This document shows positions 7,881-18,871 of a stretch of 64,000 nt of DNA, one piece after another. The notes under the pieces are model-generated. The model was given only the letters and a program-made list of their open reading frames with translations, was not told the DNA's origin and ran no database searches. The DNA is from Nocardioides scoriae (lineage in GTDB: Bacteria > Actinomycetota > Actinomycetes > Propionibacteriales > Nocardioidaceae): the NCBI RefSeq assembly GCF_900104965.1, contig NZ_LT629757.1, positions 2,604,001 to 2,668,000 on the forward strand. Direction: 5' to 3'. Every line of letters begins with the position of its first letter. The first letter of the stretch is position 1. A program made the position numbers and the translations under genes.

Positions 7881-9118
7881 CGCCGAAGCAGCCCGGGTCC
7901 CGCTCGGCCCGCACCTCCCCCCGCGTCGGCCCGCTGGTGACCGACCGCCACGGCGTTCCCGTGCCCGACCGCGTCCTGGACGTCGACGCGCTGCTCGACG
8001 ACCGCGAGCGCGGCATCATCGTGTGCTGCGGCTCCGGCGGCGTCGGCAAGACCACCACCTCGGCCGCGCTCGCGCTGCGGGCCGCCGAGCGGGGCCGCAA
8101 GGTCGTGGTGCTCACCATCGACCCGGCCCGCCGGCTGGCGCAGTCGATGGGCATCGAGTCGCTCGACAACACCCCGCGGCCGGTGCCGGGCGTGGGCCGC
8201 GACGGCGGCTCGCTCGACGCGATGATGCTCGACATGAAGCGCACCTTCGACGAGGTGGTGCAGAGCCAGGCCAGCCCCGAGAAAGCGGCCCAGATCCTGG
8301 CCAACCCCTTCTACGTCGCGGTGTCGAGCTCGTTCGCCGGGACGCAGGAGTACATGGCGATGGAGAAGCTGGGCCAGCTCGACGCCGAGGCCCGGCGCAC
8401 CGGCAGCCACGACCTGATCGTGGTCGACACCCCGCCCTCGCGCAGCGCGCTGGACTTCCTCGACGCACCGGAGCGGCTCTCGAGCTTCCTCGACGGGCGG
8501 TTCATGAAGCTGCTGCTGGCGCCGGCCAAGGGACCGGCCCGGCTGATGACGGCGGGCTTCGGGATGGTGACCAACGCGGTCACCAAGATCATCGGCGCCC
8601 AGGTGCTGCAGGACATGAAGGCCTTCGTGGCGGCCTTCGACACCCTGTTCGGCGGCTTCCGGGCGCGGGCGCAGCGCACCTTCGAGCTGCTGCAGGACCG
8701 GCGCACGGCGTTCGTGGTGGTCGCGGTGCCGGAGCCCGACGCGCTGCGCGAGGCGGCGTACTTCGTCGAGCGGCTGCGCGCCGAGGACATGCCGCTGGCG
8801 GGCCTCGTCGTCAACCGGGCGAGCACGCTGCCCGAGGGCAACCTGTCGGCCAACGCCGCGCGCGCCGCCGTGGAGCGGCTGCGCACCTCGGGCGAGGACC
8901 ACGACCTGGCGGCCGGGCTGCTGCGGCTGCACGCCGACCGGCTGATGCTGGTCGAGCGCGAGCAGCGGCTCACGGGCCGCTTCGCCACCAGCCACCCCGA
9001 CGTGGCCACGGCCGTGCTGCCGGCCCTGTCGACCGACGTGCACGACCTCGACGGGCTGCGTCGCATCGGCGAGCTCCTGGCGGACCAGGGTGTCGCCGAG
9101 CGGGACGCCACCGCCTAG
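7877..9118 (+). CDS. Get3/ArsA-like ATPase, second of pair (Rv3680/BagB-type)
   Basis: 413 aa. Walker A CGSGGVGKTTTS near residue 55, TIDPARRLAQSMG (switch I region), and IVVDTPPSRSALDFL near residue 190. The extra length over its partner lies in a helical middle part (TFDEVVQSQASPEKAAQIL and MKAFVAAFDTLFGGFRARA) where Get3 carries its client-binding groove. Its start is fused to the stop of the first ATPase, indicating translational coupling and equal stoichiometry. It is followed by a hairpin and the convergent whiB gene, the same order as in Mycobacterium. Confidence 0.9.
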   Translation: MTPKQPGSRSARTSPRVGPLVTDRHGVPVPDRVLDVDALLDDRERGIIVCCGSGGVGKTTTSAALALRAAERGRKVVVLTIDPARRLAQSMGIESLDNTPRPVPGVGRDGGSLDAMMLDMKRTFDEVVQSQASPEKAAQILANPFYVAVSSSFAGTQEYMAMEKLGQLDAEARRTGSHDLIVVDTPPSRSALDFLDAPERLSSFLDGRFMKLLLAPAKGPARLMTAGFGMVTNAVTKIIGAQVLQDMKAFVAAFDTLFGGFRARAQRTFELLQDRRTAFVVVAVPEPDALREAAYFVERLRAEDMPLAGLVVNRASTLPEGNLSANAARAAVERLRTSGEDHDLAAGLLRLHADRLMLVEREQRLTGRFATSHPDVATAVLPALSTDVHDLDGLRRIGELLADQGVAERDATA

Positions 9119-9123
9119 ACCGA

Positions 9124-9153
9124 CGCGGAACGACCCTCCCCGACCGTTCCGCG
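9124..9153. terminator. Hairpin terminator between Get3 pair and whiB
   Basis: Perfect 9-bp arms CGCGGAACG / CGTTCCGCG (9124-9132 and 9145-9153) with a 12-nt loop, just after the ATPase stop and before the whiB stop. No U-tract. It may serve both directions. Confidence 0.62.
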
Positions 9154-9166
9154 GCGTGCGGGTGGA

Positions 9167-9466
9167 TCAGACGGCCGCGCGGCCGACGCTCTGCTCGTGC
9201 TCGACCTTGGCGGTCTCGAGCAGCTCGCGCCACGAGGTGACGTTGGGCCGCTTGCGCAGCAGCGCCCGGCGCTCACGCTCGGTGAGGCCACCCCACACGC
9301 CCCACTCGATCTCGTTGTCCAGCGCCTCGGCCAGGCACTCGGCGCGCACGGGGCACGCCCCGCACACGACCTTCGCCTTGTGCTGCTCCGCGCCGCGGAC
9401 GAACAGCTCGTCCGGCTTCGCGGTCTTGCACAGCGCCACGTTGGCCCACATCTCGTTCCAGGACAT
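9167..9466 (-). CDS. WhiB-family iron-sulfur regulator (WhiB4-like)
   Basis: 99 aa. Four conserved Cys at 13, 35, 38 and 44 (spacing C-x21-C-x2-C-x5-C) hold a [4Fe-4S] cluster, followed by the GVWGG turn and a basic tail (ERERRALLRKRP) that binds DNA or sigma factor. GGAGGGG precedes the ATG. Its position between the Get3 pair and a PonA2-like gene equals that of whiB4 (Rv3681c) in M. tuberculosis, a redox-sensing repressor. The WhiB4 assignment rests on this synteny; the family assignment is direct. Confidence 0.92.
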   Translation of the reverse strand: MSWNEMWANVALCKTAKPDELFVRGAEQHKAKVVCGACPVRAECLAEALDNEIEWGVWGGLTERERRALLRKRPNVTSWRELLETAKVEHEQSVGRAAV

Positions 9467-9656
9467 GTCCCCTCCAAGTTTCAGGTCCTGGGCTTTGTAC
9501 GGTCCGCACCAATACGTCCGTTTCCACCCAGAAACAGACTAAAGAGAACGGGAGACTCGAAACAGACACAGAGGGGGCAATCTCGTATAGCCCAGATGGA
9601 CTAGATCAGTTGAGACGCACGGTCGGGTTTGGATGCCCCTCCCGTAGGGTTGTGAT
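9467..9656. promoter_or_regulatory. Divergent whiB / ponA control region with low-GC patch
   Basis: 190 bp between divergent starts. About 9500-9615 is distinctly AT-richer than the surroundings, as expected for a promoter region. TAGGGT at 9645-9650 lies 6 nt before the ponA ATG (leaderless type). No convincing -10/-35 pair for whiB could be chosen. Autoregulation by the WhiB protein is possible but not shown. Confidence 0.5.
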
Positions 9657-11918
9657 ATGTCGCGACGCCGTCCCCACGTCACGTTCGGCTCGGTCGTCTC
9701 CCACCTCGGGGTGATCGTGGTCGTCTCGGTGGTCCTGGGAGTCCTCACCGCTGGCCTGGCCGTCCCCGTCGTCGGGGCCCTCGGTCTCGGCACCAAGGCG
9801 GCGGCCGACTCCATGAAGAACCTGCCCGAGGAGCTCAAGGCCGAGCCCCTGGCCCAGCGCACCCGCGTGCTCGACTCCAAGGGTGACGTGATCGCGACGT
9901 TCTACGCCGAGAACCGCGTCAACGTCGAGCTCTCCGAGGTCGCGCCGATCATGCGCCGGGCGATCGTCGCCATCGAGGACTACCGCTTCTTCCAGCACGG
10001 CGCCCTCGACCTCAAGGGCACGCTGCGCGCCTTCGTCAACAACCAGACGGGCGACAGCACCCAGGGCGGCTCGTCGATCACCCAGCAGATGGCCAAGATG
10101 ACGCTGCTGACCCAGGCCAAGACCGACGAGGCGCGGGCTGCCGCCACGGAGAACACCTACCAGCGCAAGATCCAGGAGCTGCGCCACGCGATCGCCTTCG
10201 AGGAGAACTACTCGAAGAGCTGGATCCTGGAGCGCTACCTCAACCTGGCCTACTTCGGCGACGGCGCCTACGGCATCCAGGCCGCCGCCCGCCACTACTT
10301 CTCGGTGCCGGCCTCGGAGCTGAACGCCAAGCAGGCCGCCACGCTGGCCGGCCTGGTGAAGAACCCCGTCGGCTTCGACCCGACCCGCTTCCCGGACCGG
10401 ACCCGCGCGCGCCGCGACGTGGTGCTGCAGCGGATGGGCGAGCTCGACGTCATCACCCCCGCCCGGGCCGAGAAGCTCAGCACCCAGAAGCTCGGCCTCA
10501 AGGTCAGCCGCACCCGCAACGGCTGCCTCGGCACGCAGGCGCCGTTCTTCTGCGACTACGTGCGCCGCTACCTGCTGGCCGACCCCGCGCTGGGCCGCAC
10601 CGTCGCCGACCGCGATGCGCTGCTCAAGAACGGCGGCCTCACCATCAAGACGACGCTGGACCTCGACTACCAGCGCGCGGCCGACGCCGCGACCGCCGAC
10701 GCGGTCGACCCCACCGACACCGCCATCGGCGCCCTGGCGATGGTGCAGCCCGGCACCGGCGAGGTGCGGGCGGTCTCGCAGAGCCGCCCCATGGGCCGCG
10801 AGAAGTCCAAGGGCGAGACCTACCTCAACTACGCCGTCGACACGCAGTACGGCGACGCCAACGGCTTCCAGGCCGGCTCGACGTTCAAGGCGTTCGTCCT
10901 GGCCGCGGCCCTGGAGCAGGGCATCCCGGTCTCGACGACGATCAACTCCCCCGAGACCATCAGCATCCCGCAGAACCGGTTCTCGACCTGCGAGGGCCAG
11001 TACCCCATCACCTCGCCCTGGGAGCCCAGCAACAGCACCACGAGCGGCAGCAAGAACCTCACGACCGGCACGCGCGAGTCGGTCAACACGTTCTTCGCCC
11101 AGCTCGAGGAGCGCACCGGCCTGTGCGAGCCCTACGCCCTGGCCAAGGCGATGGGCATCGACCTCACCGACCCGGGCCTGGAGCGGGTGCCGTCCTTCGT
11201 GCTCGGCATCGCCGACACCAGCCCGCTCGAGCTCGCCACGGCGTACGCCACCTTCGCGGCCCGCGGCACCCACTGCGACGCCCGCCCCGTGACGCAGGTG
11301 CTCAACAGCGACGGCAAGGTCTTCAAGGACTACCCCGCCAAGTGCGAGCAGGTCATCAAGCAGTCGACCGCCGACAACGTCAACGCGATCCTGCGCGGCG
11401 TGCTCCAGCCCGGCGGCTTCGGGCAGGCGCTCGCCCTCGACAAGCCCAGCGCCGGCAAGACCGGCACGATCAACAGCAACATGGCCGTGTGGTTCGCGGG
11501 CTACACCCCGACCATGTCGACGGCCGCGATGATCGCGGGCGCCGACCAGGACGGCAACTGGGTGACGCTCAACAACCAGACCGTCGGCGGCAGCTACGTC
11601 TACTCCGCCGCCGGCTCGACGCTGGCCGGGCCGATGTGGGCCTCGGCGATGCGGGCGATCTCGGGCGGGCTGCCCTACGAGGACTTCACGACCCCCAGCA
11701 GCACCCCCGAGGCCCCGATCCAGGTCGGCATCGACGACGTCAAGGGCCTCAAGCCCGAGAAGGCCGCCGAGCTGCTCTCGCTCGAGGGCTTCCTGGTCTC
11801 GATCGGCACCCCCCAGCAGTCCGACGAGCGCAAGGGGCGGGTCGCCGGCACCAGCCCCAGCGCGGGCATGGCGGCTCCCCGGGGCACGGCGATCACTATC
11901 TATCCCTCGGCCGGCTGA
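9657..11918 (+). CDS. ponA2: Bifunctional penicillin-binding protein (PonA2-like, class A) with PASTA domain
   Basis: 753 aa. One N-terminal membrane segment (residues about 14-42) is followed by a GT51 transglycosylase domain with EDYRFFQHGALD (catalytic Glu near 107) and GGSSITQQMAK. The transpeptidase domain has the SxxK nucleophile in GSTFKAF near 408 and KTGT near 601. A C-terminal PASTA-like repeat covers about 690-753. It polymerises and cross-links peptidoglycan outside the membrane. Its place next to whiB4 and a metallophosphoesterase mirrors M. tuberculosis ponA2 (Rv3682). The -10 TAGGGT sits 6 nt from the ATG, so no leader is expected. Confidence 0.94.
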   Translation: MSRRRPHVTFGSVVSHLGVIVVVSVVLGVLTAGLAVPVVGALGLGTKAAADSMKNLPEELKAEPLAQRTRVLDSKGDVIATFYAENRVNVELSEVAPIMRRAIVAIEDYRFFQHGALDLKGTLRAFVNNQTGDSTQGGSSITQQMAKMTLLTQAKTDEARAAATENTYQRKIQELRHAIAFEENYSKSWILERYLNLAYFGDGAYGIQAAARHYFSVPASELNAKQAATLAGLVKNPVGFDPTRFPDRTRARRDVVLQRMGELDVITPARAEKLSTQKLGLKVSRTRNGCLGTQAPFFCDYVRRYLLADPALGRTVADRDALLKNGGLTIKTTLDLDYQRAADAATADAVDPTDTAIGALAMVQPGTGEVRAVSQSRPMGREKSKGETYLNYAVDTQYGDANGFQAGSTFKAFVLAAALEQGIPVSTTINSPETISIPQNRFSTCEGQYPITSPWEPSNSTTSGSKNLTTGTRESVNTFFAQLEERTGLCEPYALAKAMGIDLTDPGLERVPSFVLGIADTSPLELATAYATFAARGTHCDARPVTQVLNSDGKVFKDYPAKCEQVIKQSTADNVNAILRGVLQPGGFGQALALDKPSAGKTGTINSNMAVWFAGYTPTMSTAAMIAGADQDGNWVTLNNQTVGGSYVYSAAGSTLAGPMWASAMRAISGGLPYEDFTTPSSTPEAPIQVGIDDVKGLKPEKAAELLSLEGFLVSIGTPQQSDERKGRVAGTSPSAGMAAPRGTAITIYPSAG

Positions 11919-11922
11919 GGCC

Positions 11923-11940
11923 CGCCGCCGTCGGGCGGCG
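11923..11940. terminator. Hairpin between convergent ponA2-like gene and yqeY
   Basis: CGCCGCC / GGCGGCG stem of 7 bp with loop GTCG, starting 5 nt after the ponA stop. Confidence 0.5.
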
Positions 11941-11966
11941 ACCCGGAGCCTGTCCGTCCCCGCGGA

Positions 11967-11982
11967 GGTCGCCCTGGCGACC
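11967..11982. terminator. Second hairpin downstream of yqeY
   Basis: GGTCGCC-CT-GGCGACC, 7 bp, just beyond the yqeY stop at 11997. It is directly followed by a GTCTCGAAGGG repeat core (11983-11993) that recurs near 48.6-49.1 kb. Confidence 0.38.
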
Positions 11983-11996
11983 GTCTCGAAGGGCCG

Positions 11997-12455
11997 TCAG
12001 CCGACGAGCTGGCGGCGGACCTCGCCCGCGACGGCGCCGCCGTCGGCGCGGCCCTTGGTGCGCGGCGTCAGCACGCCCATCACCTTGCCCATCGCCCGCG
12101 GGCCCTCGGCGCGCACGCCGAGCTCGTCGATGGCCTCGGTGACGAGCACCTCGATCTCGGCGGGCGTGAGCTGCTCGGGGAGGTACTCCGAGATCACGGC
12201 CGACTCCGCGCGCTCCTTGGCGGCCTGCTCGTCGCGACCGGCGTCGGCGAAGGCCTCGGCGGCCTCGCGACGCTTCTTGCCCTCGCTGGTGAGCACCCCG
12301 AGCACGTCCTCGTCGGTCAGCTCGCGGTGCTCCTTGCCGGCGACCTCGGCGTTGGTGACGGCGGTCAGCACCATCCGCAGGGTCGAGGAGCGCACCTCGT
12401 CACGCGCCTTGATGGCGGTGGTGAGGTCGCTGCGGAGCCGCTCCTTGAGAGTCAT
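11997..12455 (-). CDS. yqeY: GatB/YqeY domain protein
   Basis: 152 aa from MTLKERLRSD, matching the usual YqeY length (about 150). It is related to the tail domain of GatB and is thought to aid tRNA amidation, though the bacterial stand-alone form is poorly understood. Signature parts: STLRMVLTAVTNAE, LTPAEIEVLV and MGKVMGVL. An ATG 9 nt further upstream is possible, but CACAAT lies exactly 7 nt before 12455, which fits a leaderless start there. Confidence 0.9.
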   Translation of the reverse strand: MTLKERLRSDLTTAIKARDEVRSSTLRMVLTAVTNAEVAGKEHRELTDEDVLGVLTSEGKKRREAAEAFADAGRDEQAAKERAESAVISEYLPEQLTPAEIEVLVTEAIDELGVRAEGPRAMGKVMGVLTPRTKGRADGGAVAGEVRRQLVG

Positions 12456-12481
12456 GCCGGCCATTGTGGCAGCCTGACCGC

Positions 12482-13426
12482 ATGCAGCCGACCTCGATGT
12501 CCCTGGCCCGCGCGGCCGGCCTCACCGTCGGGGCCGGGGCGCTCGCGGGGGCGGCGACGCTGGCGTGGGCGGCCGGCGTCGAGGTCCGCAGCTTCGTGGT
12601 GCGGCGCGTGGAGGTGCCGGTGCTGCCGCCCGGCCACCGCCCGCTGCGGGTGCTGCACGTCAGCGACCTGCACCTCACCCCGTCGCAGGGCGTCAAGCGT
12701 CGCTGGATCGCCTCGCTGCGCGACCTCGAGCCGGACCTGGTGGTCAACACGGGCGACAACCTGGCGCACATGGAGTCGGTCGGCCCGCTCCTGGAGGCGT
12801 TCGGCCCGCTGCTCGACGTGCCGGGGGTCTACGTCTTCGGGTCCAACGACTACTTCGCACCCAAGCCCCGCAACCCGCTGTGGTACCTCTTCCCCGACGA
12901 CGGCCGCCGCAACACCGCCACGCCGCGGCTGCCCCACGGCGACCTGCGCGACGCCTTCGACCGCCACGGCTGGCTCGACCTGACCAACACGACCGGCCGC
13001 CTGACGGTGGGCGGGACCACGCTGGCGTTCGCCGGCGTCGACGACCCGCACCTGGAGTACGACGACCTCGCCGCCGTCGCCGGCCCCGCCCCCGCGGACG
13101 CCGACCTGCGCGTGGGCGTGGCACACGCGCCGTACCTGCGGGTGCTCGACCAGTACGCCCGCGACGGCTACGAGCTGACCGTAGCCGGCCACACCCACGG
13201 CGGCCAGGTCTGCCTGCCGTTCGCCGGTGCCCTGGTCACCAACTGCGACCTCGACCGCGCCCGCGCCAAGGGCCTGCACCGCCACCCGGCCGACTCCTCG
13301 CCCGGTGACCCGGGGTCCTCGTGGCTGCACGTCTCGGCGGGCGCCGGCACCTCGCCGTACGCCCCGGTGCGGCTGTGCTGCCGCCCCGAGGCGACCCTCG
13401 TGACGCTGCTGCCGCGGCTCGCGTGA
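12482..13426 (+). CDS. Metallophosphoesterase (Rv3683-type)
   Basis: 314 aa. An N-terminal Ala-rich hydrophobic segment (probable anchor or signal, residues 6-30) is followed by the calcineurin-like motifs HVSDLH, NTGDN, FGSNDYF and GHTHGGQ. The third block reads GSND rather than GNHD/E, a variant also seen in mycobacterial relatives. It hydrolyses phosphoesters with a bimetal centre, possibly at the envelope given the N-terminus and the ponA2 neighbour (inference). The ATG at 12482 is chosen because CAGCCT lies 6 nt before it and the upstream frame runs into yqeY. Confidence 0.89.
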   Translation: MQPTSMSLARAAGLTVGAGALAGAATLAWAAGVEVRSFVVRRVEVPVLPPGHRPLRVLHVSDLHLTPSQGVKRRWIASLRDLEPDLVVNTGDNLAHMESVGPLLEAFGPLLDVPGVYVFGSNDYFAPKPRNPLWYLFPDDGRRNTATPRLPHGDLRDAFDRHGWLDLTNTTGRLTVGGTTLAFAGVDDPHLEYDDLAAVAGPAPADADLRVGVAHAPYLRVLDQYARDGYELTVAGHTHGGQVCLPFAGALVTNCDLDRARAKGLHRHPADSSPGDPGSSWLHVSAGAGTSPYAPVRLCCRPEATLVTLLPRLA

Positions 13427-13479
13427 GCGCCTCGCCGACCGAGGACCGACCCCGATTCGGCGCACGGCCGGGGCTTGTA

Positions 13480-13485
13480 TAGACT
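13480..13485 (+). promoter_or_regulatory. -10 element for tRNA-Pro
   Basis: TAGACT within TTGTATAGACT, ending 11 nt before the mature 5' end of the tRNA. Confidence 0.5.
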
Positions 13486-13496
13486 CGCGCAGGCTT

Positions 13497-13573
13497 CGGG
13501 GTGTGGCGCAGCTTGGTAGCGCGCGTCGTTCGGGACGACGAGGCCGCAGGTTCAAATCCTGTCACCCCGACCA
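13497..13573 (+). tRNA. tRNA-Pro(CGG)
   Basis: Cloverleaf read by hand: acceptor CGGGGTG pairs with CACCCCG, D stem GCGC/GCGC, anticodon stem CGTCG/CGACG with loop TTCGGGA giving anticodon CGG, and T loop TTCAAAT. The 3' CCA is encoded (13571-13573). It decodes CCG, a dominant proline codon in GC-rich genomes. Confidence 0.96.
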
Positions 13574-13580
13574 GGCTCAC

Positions 13581-13616
13581 CAGCTCCCGGATCCGCTGCG
13601 GCGGGTCCGGGAGCTG
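13581..13616 (+). terminator. tRNA-Pro terminator hairpin
   Basis: A 16-bp stem starting CAGCTCCCGGA with loop TGCG and a single G-U pair, 8 nt after the tRNA CCA, followed by ACTGCTTCCC. Confidence 0.7.
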
Positions 13617-13721
13617 ACTGCTTCCCGGGGGTGGTGCGGGCCCTCGGCAGGCGCGATCCACGGACCGGACGTCTTCCCCGGAACCCGGCGCCTGCCCGTG
13701 CCCCCGTGGCACGATGCCGCC

Positions 13722-14708
13722 ATGGCGTCAGGACCAGACAGCGACGGTGACGACCGGACCGAGGCCAAGCTCGAGATGCCGTCGTTCTTCGGTCGCAGGA
13801 AGAAGCAGCGGGACGCCGAGCCGACCCCGCCGACGCCGCCGGAGCACGACGAGGGTGCGTCGGCGGCCGCCGAGCCCGCCCCCACCCAGCCGCTGCGCGT
13901 CTCCGACCGGGCCCGCCGCGTCCCGCCCGTGCCGCCGCCGCCCGCCTCCACCCGTCCGGCGTCCGTGGAGCCGGACCCCGCGGCACCGGAGCCGACGGCA
14001 CCGGTGGCCCCAGCGGCCGCGTCCTCCACCACCCCGGCTCCCACACCCCCCGCTGCCCCGCCGGCCCCCCGGCGCCGCCCCGCGGCTGCGTCGGCGCCCG
14101 CGCCCGCGCGGCCGGCCGCGCGCACGGCCCCCGAGACGCCCGCTGCCGCCGGCACCCCGACGACCGAGACCCACCCGGGGCCGGAGATGAGCTGGACGGA
14201 GGAGACGACCGTCCTGACGGCGCCCCGTCCGCCGGCGGACGACGTGGCCACCGACCCGGACGGGTCCGAGGGTGACGGCCCCCGTCGGTCGCGCCGTCCG
14301 CGGCTGCCGGCGGGCGGCGTACGACTGCCGGCGGTGCCGATCCGCCTCGCGGCCGCCCTCACCGGTGTGGTCGTGGCGCTCATGGGCGTCGGGCTGGCCT
14401 GGCTGTCGCTGCAGGGCTGCGCGCTGGTGCGCGGCGTCTCCAGCTGCGGCGGCATCGGCCTGCTCGCGCTGGCCGTCATCGTGGTGGCCGAGATCGTGGT
14501 CGGCGCGGCGCTGCTCAGGGCGTTCCGCTCGGCGACCCCGCTCAGCACCAGCATCCTCGGGGTCGGCCTGGTGGCCGTGGTGGGGCTGCTGCTGCCCTAC
14601 GGCTCCCTCAGCTCGCCCTGGATGACCCTGGTGCTGCCGCTGGTCACCGCCCCCGCGTTCGTCGTCGCCCAGGCCACCGCCGACGCCCGGGTGGACCTCG
14701 GCGACTGA
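13722..14708 (+). CDS. Pro/Ala-rich membrane protein of unknown function
   Basis: 328 aa. Residues 1-205 are a charged then Pro/Ala-rich, low-complexity region without Cys, probably cytosolic and disordered. The C-terminal 120 residues hold about four membrane helices (LAAALTGVVVALMGVGLAWL, GIGLLALAVIVVAEIVVGAAL, ILGVGLVAVVGLLLPY, and the one ending PAFVVAQAT). Two Cys (SLQGCALVRGVSSCGG) lie in the first loop and could form a disulfide. CACGAT lies 6 nt before the ATG. The family is not recognised. It is convergent with asd. Confidence 0.78.
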   Translation: MASGPDSDGDDRTEAKLEMPSFFGRRKKQRDAEPTPPTPPEHDEGASAAAEPAPTQPLRVSDRARRVPPVPPPPASTRPASVEPDPAAPEPTAPVAPAAASSTTPAPTPPAAPPAPRRRPAAASAPAPARPAARTAPETPAAAGTPTTETHPGPEMSWTEETTVLTAPRPPADDVATDPDGSEGDGPRRSRRPRLPAGGVRLPAVPIRLAAALTGVVVALMGVGLAWLSLQGCALVRGVSSCGGIGLLALAVIVVAEIVVGAALLRAFRSATPLSTSILGVGLVAVVGLLLPYGSLSSPWMTLVLPLVTAPAFVVAQATADARVDLGD

Positions 14709-14762
14709 CGCCGCCTCGCAGGTCCACACCGGTCGGGCCCCCGGCCGCCGGTGGCCCCGCTC

Positions 14763-17115
<2,353 letters not shown>

Positions 17116-17173
17116 GGGGATGCCCTTGCTGCTCGACTGCTGGGACGGTGGTCCGACCTGCGGACCAGCGACG

Positions 17174-17179
17174 ATTCTA
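17174..17179 (-). promoter_or_regulatory. -10 element for lysC-asd
   Basis: TAGAAT on the minus strand, about 59 nt upstream of the GTG at 17115, giving a leader of roughly 50 nt. No riboswitch-sized structure fits in this leader. Confidence 0.45.
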
Positions 17180-17186
17180 CGGGGCG

Positions 17187-17798
17187 TCAGCGGGTTGGCG
17201 TGCCCGCGTCCATCCCCGCGTCGGACCCCTCGGGAGCACCGACCAGCGCGTCGGCGGCCTCGATCTGCTCGCCCTCGAACTCCAGCTCGCGGTCGAGCCG
17301 GTCGTGGGCCACCACGGAGTGCAGCGCACCGAGCACGCCGCACGCGCTGGTGCCCCAGGAGGAGAGGTAGGAAAACTGCCACCACCACAGCGCCTCGGTG
17401 ACGTCGCCGTTGCGGAAGTGGCGCAGGCCCAGTGCCACGTCGTAGGCGATGCTCGCCAGGTCGTCCGAGAGCTGGCTGGGGAAGGTCTCGGGGTCGTAGG
17501 GCTCGAAGTTGTGGCTGTAGGTGTCGATCTCCCCCAGCACGTCGGCGAGCCGCAGCCGCATCGCGTCGAGGTCGGGGTCGGGCCCGACGTCAGGCTGGTA
17601 CTCGGTCGTGGTCTCGAAGTCGATCTGCGCCCCGAGCCGGGCGCCGGCCAGCAGCAGCTGGCTGACCTCCAGCAGCAGCAGCGGCACGGCGGCACCGGCC
17701 GCCTCGCCGCGCGAGATCGCCTGCAGGCCCACGAGGTAGGTCTCGCACGCGTCCGCGATCTGCTGCGCGAAGTCCAGGTGCTCCTCGGTCTCACTCAC
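17187..17798 (-). CDS. DUF5063 family protein
   Basis: 203 aa, acidic and mostly helical, with no Cys pair or membrane span. Conspicuous parts: [39 protein letters not shown] and a loose acidic tail. The GTG start overlaps the recR stop by 8 bp, with GGGAGG 10 nt upstream. Function unknown; it is found after recR in many Actinobacteria. Confidence 0.82.
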   Translation of the reverse strand: MSETEEHLDFAQQIADACETYLVGLQAISRGEAAGAAVPLLLLEVSQLLLAGARLGAQIDFETTTEYQPDVGPDPDLDAMRLRLADVLGEIDTYSHNFEPYDPETFPSQLSDDLASIAYDVALGLRHFRNGDVTEALWWWQFSYLSSWGTSACGVLGALHSVVAHDRLDRELEFEGEQIEAADALVGAPEGSDAGMDAGTPTR

Positions 17799-18390
17799 CG
17801 GCGTTGCGCCTCCCAGCGAAAGCTCGTCCCAGGGTGACCTCGTCGGCGTACTCCAGGTCACCGCCCACCGGCAGTCCACTCGCCAGACGCGTGACGCGCA
17901 AGTCGAGGGTCTTGAGGAACCGCGAGAGGTACGCCGCGGTCGCGTCGCCCTCGATGTTGGGGTCGGTGGCCAGGATCACCTCGGTGACGGTGCCGTCGGC
18001 CAGGCGCCCCATCAGCTCGCGGATGCGCAGCTGGTCGGGACCGATGCCCTCCAGCGGCGAGATCGCCCCGCCCAGCACGTGGTAGCGGCCGCGGAACTCA
18101 CGGGTGCGCTCGATGGCCACGACGTCCTTGGGCTCCTCGACCACGCAGATCAGCGTCGGGTCGCGGCGCGGGTCGGCACAGATGCGGCACTGCTCGGCCT
18201 GGGAGACGTTGCCGCACACCGAGCAGAAGGTGGCCTTCGCCTTCATCTCGAGCATGGTCTCGGCCAGGCGGCGCACGTCGACCGGGTCGCTGGCCAGCAG
18301 GTGGAAGGCGATCCGCTGCGCGCCCTTGGGGCCGACGCCGGGGAGCCGGGCCAGCTCGTCGATCAGGTCCTGGAGGACGCCCTCATACAC
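17791..18390 (-). CDS. recR: Recombination mediator RecR
   Basis: 199 aa, family-typical length. An N-terminal helix-hairpin-helix ([20 protein letters not shown]) is followed by a four-Cys zinc finger ([16 protein letters not shown]), a Toprim domain ([14 protein letters not shown] to [12 protein letters not shown]) and a C-terminal Walker-like strand. It loads RecA at gaps with RecF/RecO. The GTG start overlaps the ybaB stop by 8 bp; the longer frame upstream is the ybaB shadow. Confidence 0.96.
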   Translation of the reverse strand: MYEGVLQDLIDELARLPGVGPKGAQRIAFHLLASDPVDVRRLAETMLEMKAKATFCSVCGNVSQAEQCRICADPRRDPTLICVVEEPKDVVAIERTREFRGRYHVLGGAISPLEGIGPDQLRIRELMGRLADGTVTEVILATDPNIEGDATAAYLSRFLKTLDLRVTRLASGLPVGGDLEYADEVTLGRAFAGRRNAGE

Positions 18391-18808
18391 CGAAGCCGCC
18401 CGGTCGCCGGGGCTCGTCGTCGGACGCCCCGCCGGGCAGGGCCCCACCCGGCTGGCCGCCGAGGCCGCCCAGGGCGTCCCCGAGGTCCATGCCGCCACCG
18501 GCCAGCGGGCCGAGCGCCTGCGCCGCGAGGGCGTCGACCTGGCTCTTGGCGTCGCGGTACGCCGCCACGACGAGGTCGCCGAGGTCGGCCAGCGCCTCCG
18601 CGTCGGTGCCGCCCACCGCCTCGGCGGTGAGCTCGACGCCGGTCAGGTCGCCCGTGCCGCTGAGGGTCACCGTGACGCCACCGGTCGAGCCGCTCACCGA
18701 GGTCTCGGCCAGCTCCTCCTGCGCGGCCATCAGCTGCGACTGCATCTGCTGGGCCTGCTCGAGCATGGCGTTGAGGTCGAAGCCGCCGCCGAAGGGGTTG
18801 TCGGTCAT
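18383..18808 (-). CDS. ybaB: YbaB/EbfC nucleoid-associated protein
   Basis: 141 aa. The coiled start [22 protein letters not shown] and the strands [18 protein letters not shown] are typical. A Gly-rich tail ([18 protein letters not shown]) replaces the usual short end. It binds DNA as a dimer. GGGAG stands 7 nt before the ATG. It lies between dnaX and recR, a very conserved order. Confidence 0.94.
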   Translation of the reverse strand: MTDNPFGGGFDLNAMLEQAQQMQSQLMAAQEELAETSVSGSTGGVTVTLSGTGDLTGVELTAEAVGGTDAEALADLGDLVVAAYRDAKSQVDALAAQALGPLAGGGMDLGDALGGLGGQPGGALPGGASDDEPRRPGGFGV

Positions 18809-18871
18809 GTGGTCGCTCCCGGGAGGGGTGGGGCTGGGCCGCCGGTCGGCGGCCCAGGTCGTGCGTCGAGG

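Noticed and set aside
6849-9118. Arsenite efflux ATPases (ArsA)
   Set aside because: No arsB, arsC or arsR nearby, no arsenite-binding Cys cluster; the pairing and synteny fit the actinobacterial Get3-like pair.
9467-9656. ECF sigma promoter (GGAA-type) for whiB
   Set aside because: A GGAAAC occurs, but the spacing to a GTT-like -10 does not fit well.
14709-14762. Terminator between the Pro-rich membrane protein and asd
   Set aside because: Only weak, competing GC pairings can be drawn.
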